A stretch of DNA of 64,000 bases, taken from the NCBI GenBank assembly GCA_905182985.1, contig CAJJDN010000014.1, positions 391,307 to 455,306 of the forward strand, given 5' to 3'. How positions within the stretch are numbered: the stretch's first letter is position 1; the number at the start of each line of letters is the position of its first letter. Positions 52,502 through 64,000 of this stretch are shown piece by piece. This DNA comes from Paramecium sonneborni. Its lineage: Eukaryota; Ciliophora; Oligohymenophorea; Peniculida; Parameciidae. The notes under the pieces are model-generated. The model was given only the letters and a program-made list of their open reading frames with translations. It searched no databases and was not told where the DNA came from. Made by a program: the position numbers and the translations under genes.

Positions 52502-52559
52502 TTTTTATGTTTAATATTGTAAGTATAAGTTTCCCCCCCATAATATATTTTTAAATTAA

Positions 52560-55500
52560 ATGAATTTTTATTTCCCTGGGACCTACACAGAATTGAGAGA
52601 ACACCATTTCTAAGAAAATTATAAAGTTAAATCTAAGAATTAAGTGACTTAAATGGATGAAAGACTAATATTAATGCGTATCAATTAATTTTAAGATGGG
52701 TTCAATCAACTCTCAACATTAATTGAAGACTCCTAATATTTTGATTTCCTCTACTATTTAGTTGAGTAATCATATGAACTAACCTTAGATATTTGGATTA
52801 ACATCCAAATCAAAAAGTATAATTATAATTGGTTGAGATGCTTTCATTTCAAATTTAAAAATTATACCCTGATCATCCTTAAGCCTTTAAAATGACACTT
52901 TTCTTATTACTTAATTTATTGCAATAGAAGCAAATTTAAGGTTAATAAGTGAGAAGAGCTTTAAAGATTTTATAATAATTATTTAGTTTGAATGCATTCC
53001 ATGATCTAGGTAGAGAAGGAAGCAGATATATATTTGATTTAATTAAAATGGCTTTAGAAATTAAAGATGCTCAAATTAGAGAAGTTTGGATAGATATTTT
53101 AGTTTAAGCAATTGTTTAATGGCAATCATATGATTTAAATCTTAAAAACAGAATTGTTCATTTAATGTATGAATAAGAAAGTGTTGTACCCAACATATCT
53201 AAATTTTTATTAGGATGTAGCAAAAATGAAAAATTGAAATAATACACTGTTGATCAAATTATTTTACTTGTTAATTACATCACTGAAAAGTCAACTAATT
53301 AAACTGAGAGTTTGGCAGTTAAAAATCTCAAAGAACTTTTATCTTAAACATCTAAAGAAATGCCAAGAGTTTATTATTAATAATTATCTGCTTTCATTAG
53401 TTTATATGATAATGAAAATTATCATATTAGAAATGGATTATCAGAATTAATAACAAATGTCATTGAATATTTAATCAAAGAATCTAAAGATTAAGATAGT
53501 GATGAATTATAATTAGCTAATGCTAATAATTTAATTAAATAACTAATTGATAGACATATGGATAAAACAGCACTTTGTAGATCTAATGTACTTTAATGTT
53601 TATCATAACTCTTAAATGCAAATTGTGTACCAAAATAACATTTATAAACCATATTTGCTATATCATCATCTAGATTAAGAGATATCTCTGGATATGTTAG
53701 GAAATCCTCTTTATAATTATTGAAATCTATAGTACGTTATTATAGATTTTTATATGTTCAAAGTTAAGGAAGATAAGATTTTTGGTCATCAAATGAAGTT
53801 GATGAATAAATTAATAAAAATAAAGAAGAATTATAAAATGTACACAAAGATTTTGAAGAAATGGATAAATAGTTTTAAAATGGAGAAATTACATAAGATA
53901 ATCTTAATGAATCAGTTAAATTTATTAAAAAGAAGGCTTAAGAAACTATTAAAATATAAGAATATTTAGAAGAATATTAATAATTTTTATAAGGAATGAA
54001 AACGGTTATTACATAAGTATTGCAATTATGTTAAAGTAAAAATTAAGCAGATGTTATTCATTCTATTAAACTATTCTCTTATTTGTAAAAGTATCATTAT
54101 GAATTTGCTAATTAAGGATTACGAAGAATGATCTTACTTGTTTGGTCATAAGATAAAACTATTTAATAAGAAGTAATTAAGAAATTTTGGAAATTATTCT
54201 TAAGAGACACTAAGAAAACTAGATAAATTGTTCTTTCTATTATTGAAATAATTAGTAAATCAAATTTAAAGGAATTAATTTCATTAGAGAAAATAATATT
54301 ATCATATGAAACTGAATAAACACCTAATTATAAATTTCCATCTAAAATGTTCCATACTCTATGGGAATATTTTGGTAGTCAAGAAATAGATTAACGTTCA
54401 ATGCTTATTTTTGTTAGAATTATGTTAACAAGAAATTCATCATATTTAAATTTAGAAAAGGTAGCTTAAATTTATAATTTATTATAAAAATACAGCAAGA
54501 AAGATCCTGATTGGATTATAATAAAGGAACTTGCAACAATATTATCTAAATTAGATAGAACTTAAGGTAAGAATTAAGTAAATTTTAATAAATCAATAGA
54601 TTTATTAATAATATTATTGATTAAATATTAAAATTCATTAGATATGAATTATTTTAGTGCATGTGATTCAATAATTTAATTGGTACCAAATGCTGAGAAT
54701 CCTGAATTGATTTTTGAAACTCTTTTATAGGATTTAGGTTTTAAATAAAATAAAATGGATTTAGAAGTTGAAGAATAAAAAAAAATAGAAGATATACATT
54801 TAGCTCATGCAATATATATAGCTGGTTCTGTATCTCTTTAGTTACTTATTTTTATTGATTCAACTCATAATTAATTAAAGAATTTGAAAAATGAAAGAGA
54901 AAAATAAATAGGAAAGGAATAAGAAATAGATAAAATTTAAGGAGGAGTAGAAGGATAATTTGAAAAGTTACATGGAATGGTTGATGAAATTTAAGATTTA
55001 AAATTAATTTAAAAGAATTTATTATCAGTATTTTCTCCAATGGTAAAATAAATATTAGAAGAATGTTTAAATTAGATGGAAACTGAAGAAACTCTATCTA
55101 GATAGTAACCACCAATTGTACAAGTAAGTTTGATAACAATGTGCAAATTTATGTGTTTATCTGAATCTTATTGTAGAGAGAATATTTAAATGTTATTCAA
55201 CATTATGAAGTAATAATATATTATAATATTTAGATCTCCTCTTGTAGATTAGGTTATGAAGAATAATGTAATAATTAGTATTGGAGATTTATTACATAGA
55301 TGGCCTAATACAATCCAAAAATTTCATAAATAAATCTATTCAAATTTATCTGATACTAGTGCTGCAGTGAGAAGAGTTACACTTTTAGTATTAACACATT
55401 TAATTTTGAATGATATGGTTAAGAGCAAAACATCATTATCACATATACCAATTTTATTAAATGATCCTCATCCTTAAATACCTGCCATGGCAAGATACTT

Positions 55501-56231
55501 TTTAAATGAATTATAAAAAAAAGAATAAAGAGCTATATCTAATGCTATTCCAGATATAATATCAAATGTATAAGATTAGAATGAAAACATTCTTTCATAA
55601 ATATCTTAGTATATTGATAAATCACAAATTGAATCTATTGTTGATAAATTAATCACTATTCTAGGAACTAGTACAAGTATTTATATAACTTTATTAATAA
55701 TAGATTAATATGAAATTAAAAATATTTCTATACTTTTTAATAACATTAATTTAACTTAAAATTCTCTATAAAAATTATTAGATGGATGGGAGGAATATAG
55801 GGAAAAATTAACAGATTAATTTGTCTTTAATTAATTTATTTCTTTAATTAAGAAGGTATAATTGTTTATCATATATAAATTAGCTCAAAAGAATATTGCC
55901 TCAAGATGCTAAACCATTAATTGAAGAATACGAAATGAAAGTAGAACACCATGATAAAGAAACTTTTGAAAATAGAAGGAGAGAAAAAATAACTAAAAAA
56001 AAGAATGCTAAATAAATATAAGTTGAAAATAATGATAAGGAATAAAAAGAAAATAAAGCAGGAAATAGATTATAATAATAACAATAGAGAAAAATTACTA
56101 AGAAAAAAAGAGAAGAAGATTATATGGAATTAGAATCAGATTCAGAAGAAATTAGCGATCAGTCGTTAATAATTAAAAAATAGACAAGTTAACGTAGAAA
56201 AAAAATTACTAATAAAGATGAAGAAGAATGA
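52560..56231 (+). CDS. Condensin complex subunit 1 (CND1/YCS4/CAP-D2)
   Basis: About 1200 residues of HEAT-like helical repeats with few introns (one near 52815; others near 55125-55250 and 55860). The start is MNFYFPGTYTELREHHF. Family segments include LNAFHDLGREGSRYIFD, QAIVQWQSYDLNLKN and the diagnostic block VIISIGDLLHRWPNTIQKF, SDTSAAVRRVTLLVLTHL, ILNDMVKSKTSLSHIPILL, PQIPAMARYFLNELQKK and PDIISNVQDQNENILSQ. These match the conserved carboxy-terminal HEAT region of condensin-1 D2 subunits (GDLAxRFPN, VRKTALMVLTHLILNDM, PDIIS). The tail is Lys/Glu-rich. It should function in chromosome condensation and segregation. The start is 58 bases from the divergent AMPK-type kinase. Confidence 0.88.
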
Positions 56232-56921
56232 TTTTACAAAAATTTTATAATAATTTATGAAACCAATAAATATAGTTAGTTAGTTTTTTTAATTCTTTTT
56301 AGGTTAACTTATACAATGAGATTTCTTTTTTCAAATGATAAATTTAAAATATTTATAATAATATAAAAATGGAATATTCATTCAAAAATTTTTTTCACTA
56401 CTCTTTTATATAAAAAAGGGCTTATATTGATAGATATTTTATATTTTGTTAAATTACCACGAAAATTATAAAAATGGTTACTATTAATTTTAGGAAATTT
56501 AATAAAAATATTTATTTAAGAATTTAGGATGAATATTCATTTTAAAAAAGAAGTAGATGAACTTTAATACTCAATTTTATAAAATGAACATCAGTATAAA
56601 TGATGGAAAAAACCATAATAATTTTTTAACTCATAATTTGATGAATTGAAGTTTTTTTTACCATTTTGAAAGAATGAACAAACCATCACTATAGGATTGT
56701 ATATAAACTGTGATTAAATTATAAAAAGATCTCCAGTATGTTTATAGTATAACATAATTAAATAATATCAGAGATAATAAAATATCTATATTTTGATAAT
56801 AATCTAAAAATCAAAAAATGATTTAGAATAATTTGACTAATATTCTTAATGAGAATAATGAGCAGATGCAAAATAAGAAATAAATTAATATTTATTACTT
56901 TTAATAATAATATTATTAAAT
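56232..56921. other. Convergent intergenic region
   Basis: Lies between the condensin and GLTP 3' ends. Short open frames only, with TGA frequent on both strands. No repeat or RNA gene seen. Confidence 0.55.
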
Positions 56922-57616
56922 TCATGGTAAATCGCATAATTATTCTTGTTTATATAGATCCCAAAGTCTGTTTTTAATCTTAGTGAAATTATTATAACAT
57001 TATTATAAAGTTGGATTAATGTCTTCATGATTTTAGAATAAAATCTTATACAATGATTCACGACTAAAAAATTGATTAATTATAACCTTCCAACAACTAA
57101 CATACCAGTTCTAGCTGCAAATCTAACTGCAAATGGATGATGAGGAGCTAATGCAATATTATAGGCCTCGGCACAAATAGAACCTAAACTAACATTTGGT
57201 TTATTGATTAGCATTTCTAATAGAACAGCAACATAATCTAAAAACCACATTAATCTTAAAACAGTTCTTGCAGTTGATTCATAATTTGCATATGCATCTA
57301 ATTCTGTACCTTTCAAATGATCACAATTCTCACCATTATATTTAGCTACATCTATAAAATGTTCCTTATAAAAATACCCATATTCTTTTCCAATAAGATA
57401 TATTAAATTAGAGACACATGAACATGTGAAAAGTTTCTTTAATTCCTTTCAATTATATCACATTTTGAAATAATGTCTTGGAATGCTGTTTTAAGTATTC
57501 CTCCCATTTGCATAAAAATCTGTATAATACACATATATTAACTTTTGTTGTTTCTCTGCATAGCTCAATAAAGTTGAAGTGATATTAAAAGTATTATAAA
57601 TCATAGATTATGGCAT
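56922..57616 (-). CDS. Glycolipid transfer protein (GLTP) domain protein
   Basis: About 200-220 residues; the 5' splicing is not fully solved. The central and C-terminal part is diagnostic: CDHLKGTELDAYANYESTA, RTVLRLMWFLDYVAVLLE, AEAYNIALAPHHPFAVRF and, after a 23-nt intron, RLWDLYKQEQLCDLP. GLTP-fold proteins carry sphingolipids between membranes in a hydrophobic pocket lined by such helices; the R-x-x-x-(L/H)-R and A-x-H-P motifs are kept. The start at 57616 (MPQSMIYNTFNITS) is the best available. One or two introns between 57430 and 57500 must exist, because the N-terminal frame meets TGA there. Most like the ACD11/CPTP branch. Confidence 0.75.
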
Positions 57617-57908
57617 CTTATAACCATAGAAATTTTTATAGATTAAACTAATCTTCTAATTAATTCATAATATTTTGATTTCATCATTTATTGTGACGAT
57701 ATCAAAAGAATTCTAAATTAATATATGAATCATTTAGAGGGTATTCAATCCCCTCTATTATTTAGAATGTATACTTTACCGTATTAGCCAACAAGTTCAT
57801 AATTAATATTAATCATGAACTTTCAAAATCCTTTAATGAATCTTATTCATAATCTAGGTTCTCCTATTTTAATCTCCAATATTAATTTTACTTAACCCAT
57901 TGTTAATT

Positions 57909-58735
57909 ATGAAATCAAATCTGAACAATGTAGTATTTATCAATTCATCTATAGCTTAAATTATTAAGGATGCATCTTAAATCAAATAACCCTAATAATA
58001 TTTTAATCAAATATAAACTATACAGTAATAAATTGAAGAAATCAATTATGATGATTTACATTTCAAGATCTAAAAAAATGACACATTTATTATTTGCAAT
58101 TTCTTCTAAAATAAAGGTTATTTCAAACTTAAAGAAACAAAATGTCTTAAATTTATCAAGATTTTAGATACTCTTTTATAAGAGAATTAAATGACAATAA
58201 AAGAGTAGAGAAGAATTAATTAAATTTTGTCTTAGAAAAGCATTCGAACAATCTTCAATTAATCTAAGAGAAAAATACAAAATCAAGTTATTCTATTTTA
58301 AATTTCTAGAACCTAATCTCAAGGCTGTATCCAAACTATTTCAATAATCTTATTTAGCAGAAAATAAAAAAAATTACATCTATATTTTAGATTAAATAGC
58401 AAAATTAAAACCATGAACTATCAATTTTTACATAAATTATTCTAATCTAAATAATTTATCAATTAGTACCAAACCTTCTTAGGGTGTCATTTGTATTTCT
58501 ATTCTTAGATAATATTGATTCAATTTTATAGAAGATGATAGGAACAAAAAAATTAAAACATTAACTGAAAGAACATGGGAGTTTATTTAATCTAATAGAA
58601 AAGTATCATATTACATTACAATAACTTTTAGTTATATACTGTAAAAGGATTACCATTCTATCAAGAATATATAGAAACTCAAAAGAAATTGCTAATGAGT
58701 TACTAAACTTCTATGATGAATAATAATAATTATGA
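57909..58735 (+). CDS. Hypothetical protein, 254 aa
   Basis: Three exons joined by two 31-nt introns (58202-58232 and 58327-58357 approximately), giving exactly 255 codons from ATG 57909 to TGA 58733-58735. The start MKSNLNNVVFINSSIAQIIK leads into a Q-rich linker, then KIQKNDTFIICNFFQNKGYF. A hydrophobic stretch (IFTQIILIQIIYQL) precedes an alpha-helical C-terminal third: NIDSILQKMIGTKKLKHQL, HITLQQLLVIYCKRITILS and NSKEIANELLNFYDEQQ. I do not recognise a family. All three frames look protein-like here, so exon choice is the main uncertainty. Confidence 0.52.
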
Positions 58736-58930
58736 ATTAATAAAACTAAAACAAATTTAGAAATTAGAAATTTAATGGTGTCATATTTCAATTAGTTATT
58801 TTTTCATGAATTCAACAGTTTTAAAAATAAGTCGGTTGGATCTGATTGAATTCATTTATATATCATTATAAAATTTATTTAAACAATAAAATAAATAATA
58901 TAAAAATTAATATTATTATATTGTAAATAT

Positions 58931-60451
58931 TCATTATACCTAATTATATTACTGCTACCCTTTGTAAGATTAATTATATGATGATGTTTATTATTGTTCT
59001 CTTACAGATACTAACTTATAACCCTTTCCACTTTTAACTGCTTCAATGATTGCTTAAGTCATTGCAATATCTTCTACATTGCTTTGATGTTTAAAATTTA
59101 AAGTGTTATATTTTTGTCTTAATTGCTAGAGTTCTTATTCTTTATATTTAGTTGCTTCATCAGTAGGATCTTACTTATATATCATCATATTGAGTTTGTT
59201 TCTTAAATCTGTACTTGTTTTTTATTTAACTTTTAATTAAGTTTCTAATTACACAATTTCTTGTTTAGCTTATTCAATCTAAGATAGTATTTATTAAATA
59301 TTACTTTGAATGTATCTTCAGTGTTTTTTTTAAGTTATGATCCAGTTCGTTAATGTGATTAACTTCCTTATTTTTGAAGACTAATTTAATTCATTAATTC
59401 ATAAACTCTTTCCTAAAGTTCATAAATTTTATATCTCCAATACATTTCAACTTATTCTTTGGTGGATTTTTATTAATCAATCGTTGTGATAGTTTCTGAT
59501 TTCATTTATTAAGGGACAGAAGTTACCTAAACATTTTACACTTGCACTTGTGGTATATATTAAGCAACATAATTTTATGTTTGCGGTATTTATTATATAT
59601 TATAATTTTATGATAAAACTTAAGGAACAACTTGAGTTTGTTATTAATTGATTTGTATATTTTATACAGGTGATTATTATAATTGTTATGTATTTGTTGA
59701 AATAATTTATTAAGTTTGTGGTACATTCAGTTGTATTTTTTAAATAGGGGATTACTAAATTTATTGAGAATAGATTAATTCATTTCTAGGTGGAGTGTTA
59801 ATAATCTATGAGAAATTTTAGACTGTTGTAGTATTTTTTGTAGTCAAAGGTTAACCAATAGTTTAAGAAACTATTACTTCTGGTGTTTATAAGACAACTA
59901 AGAAATTAGAAAATAAACTTACCATTATTTTATACAGAAATACCAACTTCTTTACCATGCAAACCATGTTAACATAAATAGCATTACTCTTCATATTTTC
60001 CAGAATAAAAGGTTGAAATTTATTATGAGTTTTTTAATTCTGTTTGATGAGTTATTTTTGGTTCTATAGGAATTTATTAAGTTGATTTTGTTTCATATTC
60101 TATTGGTTTAAGTTAATTAACTTAAGTTTATTAAGTTTATATTAGTCTTGGACTCGGTTGAATTTATTTAGGTTATGAGGTCTCTCTTTATGGAGTTGTG
60201 TGATTAATTTGATTGATTCCTCTTTTTACTGGTATAGGTTATCCAACGGTTTAAGAAACAATTACTTCAGGAGTTTAATAAACAACTACATTTAAATTTA
60301 TTATGAATTTATTACCAACAGGCTCTCCTACAATTACTCCATGAGATTATGACTATTATTCAGTACCATGTAATCCATGTTGACATAGATAACATTATTA
60401 TTCAAATTTAGGTGAATAGAATGTTGCTATTGATTCTTATTTAGTTGACAT
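58931..60451 (-). CDS. Q-rich protein with duplicated Cys-motif module and coiled coil
   Basis: 479 residues, introns of 30, 25 and 26 nt. The N-terminal half contains two copies of one module: FYSPKFEQQCYLCQHGLHG then VVYQTPEVIVSQTVGQP, and FYSGKYEEQCYLCQHGLHG then VVLQTPEVIVSQTIGQP. Each copy has an intron at the same codon position between the Cys part and the VV-QTPEVIVSQ part. The middle is a low-complexity Gln/Pro/Thr-rich stretch. The last 180 residues form a coiled coil (VEMYWRYKIYELQERVYEL, KEQELQQLRQKYNTLNF, AMTQAIIEAVKSGKGYKLV). The CYLCQHGLHG motif suggests metal binding but is not one I know. No membrane segment or signal peptide seen. Function unknown. Confidence 0.75.
59850..60430 (-). 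repeat. Intragenic duplication of an exon-intron-exon module
   Basis: Two related units (about 60230-60430 and 59850-60012) within the Q-rich gene, each with the CYLCQHGLHG motif and an intron in matching position. The introns differ in length (30 and 25 nt) and sequence. Confidence 0.7.
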
Positions 60452-60805
60452 ATTTTAATTAAATAAAAAAAATAAATTTTATCAAAATAATTACTTAATT
60501 TTTAAAAGAAGTTTTTTAAACACAACGAAAAGAAGGAGGTTGAAAATTAAAAGTTATATTTTTGAAATTAATTTATGATATGAATTTAGTTTCTTTTTGA
60601 TCATTCTAATATTTATGAATTGCTTGAATTTAAATTAAAAATTTGAAAAATTAGAGACGTTACTAAGAATTCAAGTCGCAATAAGAATTTTTAATTTTGA
60701 AAATAAGATTTTAAGAGTAAGGATTGAAATACATTATTTGTAAGGAATGGAAAAAATATAAAAATTGAATACATTTCATCATTATTAATAATATATTCGT
60801 TTTTT
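60452..60805. other. Divergent intergenic region
   Basis: Upstream of both the Q-rich gene (minus) and the secreted repeat gene (plus). It should contain both promoters. No discrete promoter motif or repeat recognised. Confidence 0.6.
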
Positions 60806-62884
60806 ATGTCAAATAACTACTTAGCTTTAGGATTGTTCTTGATTATTTGCAATCTAAACATTGGATTAACTCAATGGTTTCCTACTTACGAGGCATTCAA
60901 AGATGAAAATATTGATGATTTAAATGGTACAATTAAAAGTCAGCAAAAATATAGGATGGGTGATATAAAACTAATATGAAGCTACCTTTGATGTTGTAAC
61001 AAAATGTGGGCCAATATAAATTTTAGGTGGTTTGAAGTCTTTTGGTTCTTAAACAACTTTAACAAAGATGATAAAGATCCCTCCTCATTATAGACTTAAA
61101 TTTATAATACAATTATGGAAGTACTACCCAACAGTTATGTAGAATAGGCGATTGGGAAAATGATAAAATTTAAGTATTTGTAGATGGTGTGCCATGGGAA
61201 ATGAAATGGGGTTTTACAGAGGGGTCAAAATAATTATGTGGAGGTCCAAAAATCCTAAATAGCGATAAAGTTTATGATGTTGAATTTGAGGTAACCCATA
61301 ATTCTCCAACTGCTAACATCGTTATAGCTAGCACTTAAGTTTAGAAAGCAGATAAATAAGCTTGGGGGATGAGAAATATAAAAATCTATTTTAAAGAATG
61401 TCCATCATAATGTGGAATATGTCATAATGATAAAGTTAATGAATGCAAATTTTGGAAATAAGTAGATTTAAGTTGGTTTCGTACTGATACATCAATAGAA
61501 GGATGGAATTTATTAGAAGGAAAATAAAAATCTTTTTAATGTTCTGGAATTGTAATGTTTGGAGGTCCAAATAATGTTGGTAGTAAAGCTATTTTGAGTA
61601 AAACAACTATTAATTTACCTCCTCATTAAAGAGTAATGATTAAATTTACATTATGGAAAGTATTATAAAATAATATATTTTAAGTTTGGATAATGGGATA
61701 ATGATTAATTTTATGTATATATAGATGATGAGCAGGTCTATAAATAAACATTCTAAAAATTAGATGGACTAAATGTTTGTGGAGAGTAATTTATATTATT
61801 AATCTATATAAGTTTTAAACCAGGTTATGGATAAAAATTGGTTAACATTGAAATAATCTAAAAACATAAGAAGAATGAAATGACAGTTAAATTTACTTCT
61901 TCTTTAAAGTAAGGTACATATTATTTAACAATATTGTAGATATTGAGAATCAATCATGGGGAATTAGAGATTTTTTTGCATTTATTGCAGAATGTCCGAA
62001 ATTCTGTAAGAGTTGTTTTGGATCCGGAGATAATGAATGCTTAAAATGTGAAGAAACACATTAATTGATTGAAGGGAAATGTATAAATAAAAATGATTGG
62101 TTTATTTTATCTAAAGAATTTAATGAACCATCAAGTTTTAAAAAGATAACAGAATGGTAGATTGAAAATATTGATCCTATTTAATCTTAAGTTGAAACTT
62201 CTCCTATAACATTTTGTGGAAAAGATGTAAATATTTTTGGAGGTTATAAAATATTGGCTAAAGTATTATATATTATTATATATAGAAATCAAAAGTTTAA
62301 AAACTTTATACTAATATTCCAGCACATAATTTCTTAAGATTAAGAATTACAATGTATAAAATAGATAGATGGGATGGAGAAGAATTGATAATCTTAGGAG
62401 ATAATAAATAAATATGGAGTCAACTTTTAGGATGGAATGATCCTGGATAATCTAATATTTGTGGTGATCCTAAAAGTCCATGGAAAGAAAGAATTATGTT
62501 TATTGATTAAGTTATTCAACATAATAGAGATGAATTTTAATTAACAATTACATCAACATTATAAGCAACTGCTGATATTGCATCTTGGGGATTTAGAGAT
62601 GTGATGTTACTTTATTCTCCTATTAAAGAATGCATTACTGTCTTTAGTGAATGTAATTATTAGGGATTATAAGCATAAATTTGTGATAATGTCGAAGAAT
62701 TAAATAAGGTATATATTCATTATTTTATGGATAGTTTGATTTTCATATTAAATCTATGCAAATACCTGAAGGATTGAAATTTGTTGGTTTTAAGAATACA
62801 TAATTCAAGGGTGACAGAATTGAATACACAACAAACTAAAAATGTCTTGAAAATATTGAATTTTCATTCATCTAAAGATTATGA
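60806..62884 (+). CDS. Secreted or surface Cys-rich protein with three repeated domains
   Basis: The start MSNNYLALGLFLIICNLN is a signal peptide. At least three copies of one domain of about 180-200 residues follow. Each opens with a Cys-Gly-(G/P) phrase and an ILGG/FGG motif: CGPIQILGGLKSFGSQ, CSGIVMFGGPNNVGSKA and CGKDVNIFGGYKIL. Each continues with a PPH/PAH segment (IPPHYRLKFIIQLWK, LPPHQRVMIKFTLWK, IPAHNFLRLRITMYK) and closes with a W-G-(M/I/F)-R-(N/D) signature (AWGMRNIKIYF, SWGIRDFFAF, SWGFRDVMLLY). Between copies one and two sits CPSQCGICHNDKVNEC, a short Cys knot. After copy two comes CPKFCKSCFGSGDNECLKC, a furin-like Cys repeat. Six or more introns are needed; several after 61650 are only approximate. 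The fold may be galactose-binding-like, which is inference. No GPI signal is clear at the end. Confidence 0.62.
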
Positions 62885-63016
62885 ATCATATATAATAAAA
62901 AACATTAATATTTTACATATAAACCTAAACCTAAATAAATATAATCTGTTTTTTTAATAAAGTTTTATATTAATTGCTTATAAGCATTTATAAATAAATA
63001 TATTAAAAATAATATA

Positions 63017-63919
63017 ATGAATAGCAATAATAATGGATTGAATGATTTTGAATTATTAAGATTAATTCAGTAAGAATTTTAATAAGATAAATCTCCTGTA
63101 TATGATGAAATTAGTAATTAATATTCATCAGTTAGTGATGATGAAGAAATTATTATTAGGGATCCATCATCATAAATAAGTAAAATTAATTATGATTATT
63201 TTAGCTGATGAATCTTCATTATCATAAAATAAAGGGAAAACATAAGGTAGATGGAAATATGTAAATTATAATTATGAATTAGTGTTGTTAATAATGTACT
63301 AAATCAGACAAAGGTTCTATAAAACCAAAGACTTGTGTTTGTATTGTACCTGCTTCTTAAAGAAGAATATAAATTGGTGAATCAGGATGTTTATCATGTC
63401 ATTGTACAGGATGTTCAATTGAAGATGAAAAGAAAAAATAAAAAAAAACAAAGAAGAAACGAAAATCTTCTTCAGATTCAAGCTCAGATGAATCTTCTGA
63501 TTTTAAAACAGTAAATGGATGTTGTAAGAAATGCATGAAAGCATTTTCTAAAAAAGGAAAAGAAGCTAAAGTTTAAATATTTATTATAAAATAAATAGTC
63601 TTGTTTATGTTAAGTTCCAAGAGCAGTCAGAAAGAAACCTCTTCCTCCACATGGTTGTTAATATTGCGGATGTCATGGATGTAATCCAGAAGATAAGAAA
63701 AAAGAGAAACCTAAAAAAAATAGTCGATAATTATCTCCTGTGTCTAATGATTTGAATGAATAGAATCTTAATAACTTCTAAAATGCTCGTAATAATCGGT
63801 ATATGATGTTAGCTTTAATTTAAATGCTTAATTCTTAGAATATCAATCCAGGCATTATAGGAATAGGTATACCATAAAGGACATACTCATATATTTATGG
63901 GAAGGAACAAGGACGTTGA
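63017..63919 (+). CDS. Protein with two tandem copies of a novel-looking cysteine cluster
   Basis: 275 residues, introns of 25, 22 and 28 nt; the spliced length divides by three. The N-terminal 75 residues are acidic and polar (MNSNNNGLNDFELLRLIQ, VSDDEEIIIRD). Two modules follow. Module 1: CCQQC, 12 residues, CVCIVPASQRR, then GCLSCHCTGCSIEDEKKK. Module 2: CCKKC, 12 residues, CLCQVPRAVRK, then GCQYCGCHGCNPEDKKK. Both share CC-x2-C, a CxCxVP block with basic residues, GC-x2-CxCxGC and an acidic-lysine tail. A Lys/Ser-rich linker (KKKRKSSSDSSSDESSD) with nuclear-signal character joins them. The C-terminus is Asn- and Gln-rich. The spacing of ten or more cysteines per module suggests zinc binding. 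It is not the tesmin CXC domain or any finger I know. Function unknown. Confidence 0.72.
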
Positions 63920-64000
63920 GAATAAAACTTATTAAATTATTATTAATCATAAACTCTTTTAATCAATTCATGAACGTAGTAATTTATTATTTCAATAGCA

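Noticed and set aside
56818..57030. A + strand 70-codon frame (MIQNNLTNILNENNE...) with clean ATG and TGA
   Set aside because: It overlaps the last exon of the GLTP gene on the other strand, whose C-terminal motif is well supported. Treated as a shadow frame.
57970..58192. + strand frame starting MHLKSNNPNN
   Set aside because: It overlaps the better 57909-58735 model, which has a convincing start and two introns that give an exact codon count.

Overview
This window is macronuclear-type DNA of a ciliate, almost certainly a Paramecium (P. tetraurelia-like). The reading frames only make sense if TAA and TAG are read as glutamine and TGA is the sole stop. The DNA is about 75-80% A+T. Genes are packed 10-400 bases apart on both strands and are cut by very short introns (about 19-35 nt, GTA...TAG, sometimes ending AAG or CAG). 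For most multi-exon genes below I checked that the spliced length is a whole number of codons and ends on TGA. Family names come from remembered motifs and overall similarity, not from a search.

Layout. 0-13 kb: two large PAS-domain membrane proteins of the TmcB type (291-4741 and 8157-13054) flank a PH-like/CAMK protein kinase and a small unknown gene. 13-20 kb: a mitochondrial mTERF-like protein, a pseudokinase with a leucine-rich tail, an unknown gene, a coiled-coil protein and an alpha/beta hydrolase. 21-26 kb: CDC26 (an anaphase-promoting complex subunit), a small HTH protein, two unknown genes, a PX-WD40 protein and mitoribosomal bL25m. 26-36 kb: a Kelch protein, a third, intronless TmcB-like gene, a dual-specificity phosphatase and a calcium-dependent protein kinase (CDPK).

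36-49 kb: a gene-poor 1.5-kb stretch, a coiled-coil protein, a Yos1/IER3IP1-like ER-Golgi protein, a second Kelch protein, eIF3m, a PP2C phosphatase, two unknown genes, the GPI-transamidase subunit PIG-U, an INO80B/Ies2-like chromatin protein and a second PP2C. 49-58 kb: the ciliary nexin-dynein regulatory subunit DRC2 (CCDC65), an SNF1/AMPK-type kinase with a UBA domain, condensin subunit 1 and a glycolipid-transfer (GLTP) protein. 58-64 kb: an unknown gene, a Q-rich protein built from a duplicated Cys-motif/intron module, a secreted Cys-rich repeat protein and a protein with two tandem copies of an unfamiliar cysteine cluster.

The genes do not form operons and are not one pathway; this is an ordinary gene-dense ciliate chromosome segment. 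Two themes stand out. One is signalling: four protein kinases, one pseudokinase, three protein phosphatases and three PAS-type membrane proteins. The other is a set of small, easily missed conserved subunits (CDC26, Yos1). The most novel-looking items are the duplicated cysteine-cluster protein at the right end, the exon-plus-intron duplication at 59.8-60.4 kb, the pseudokinase-LRR fusion and the TmcB-like trio. No tRNA, rRNA, CRISPR array or transposon was recognised.
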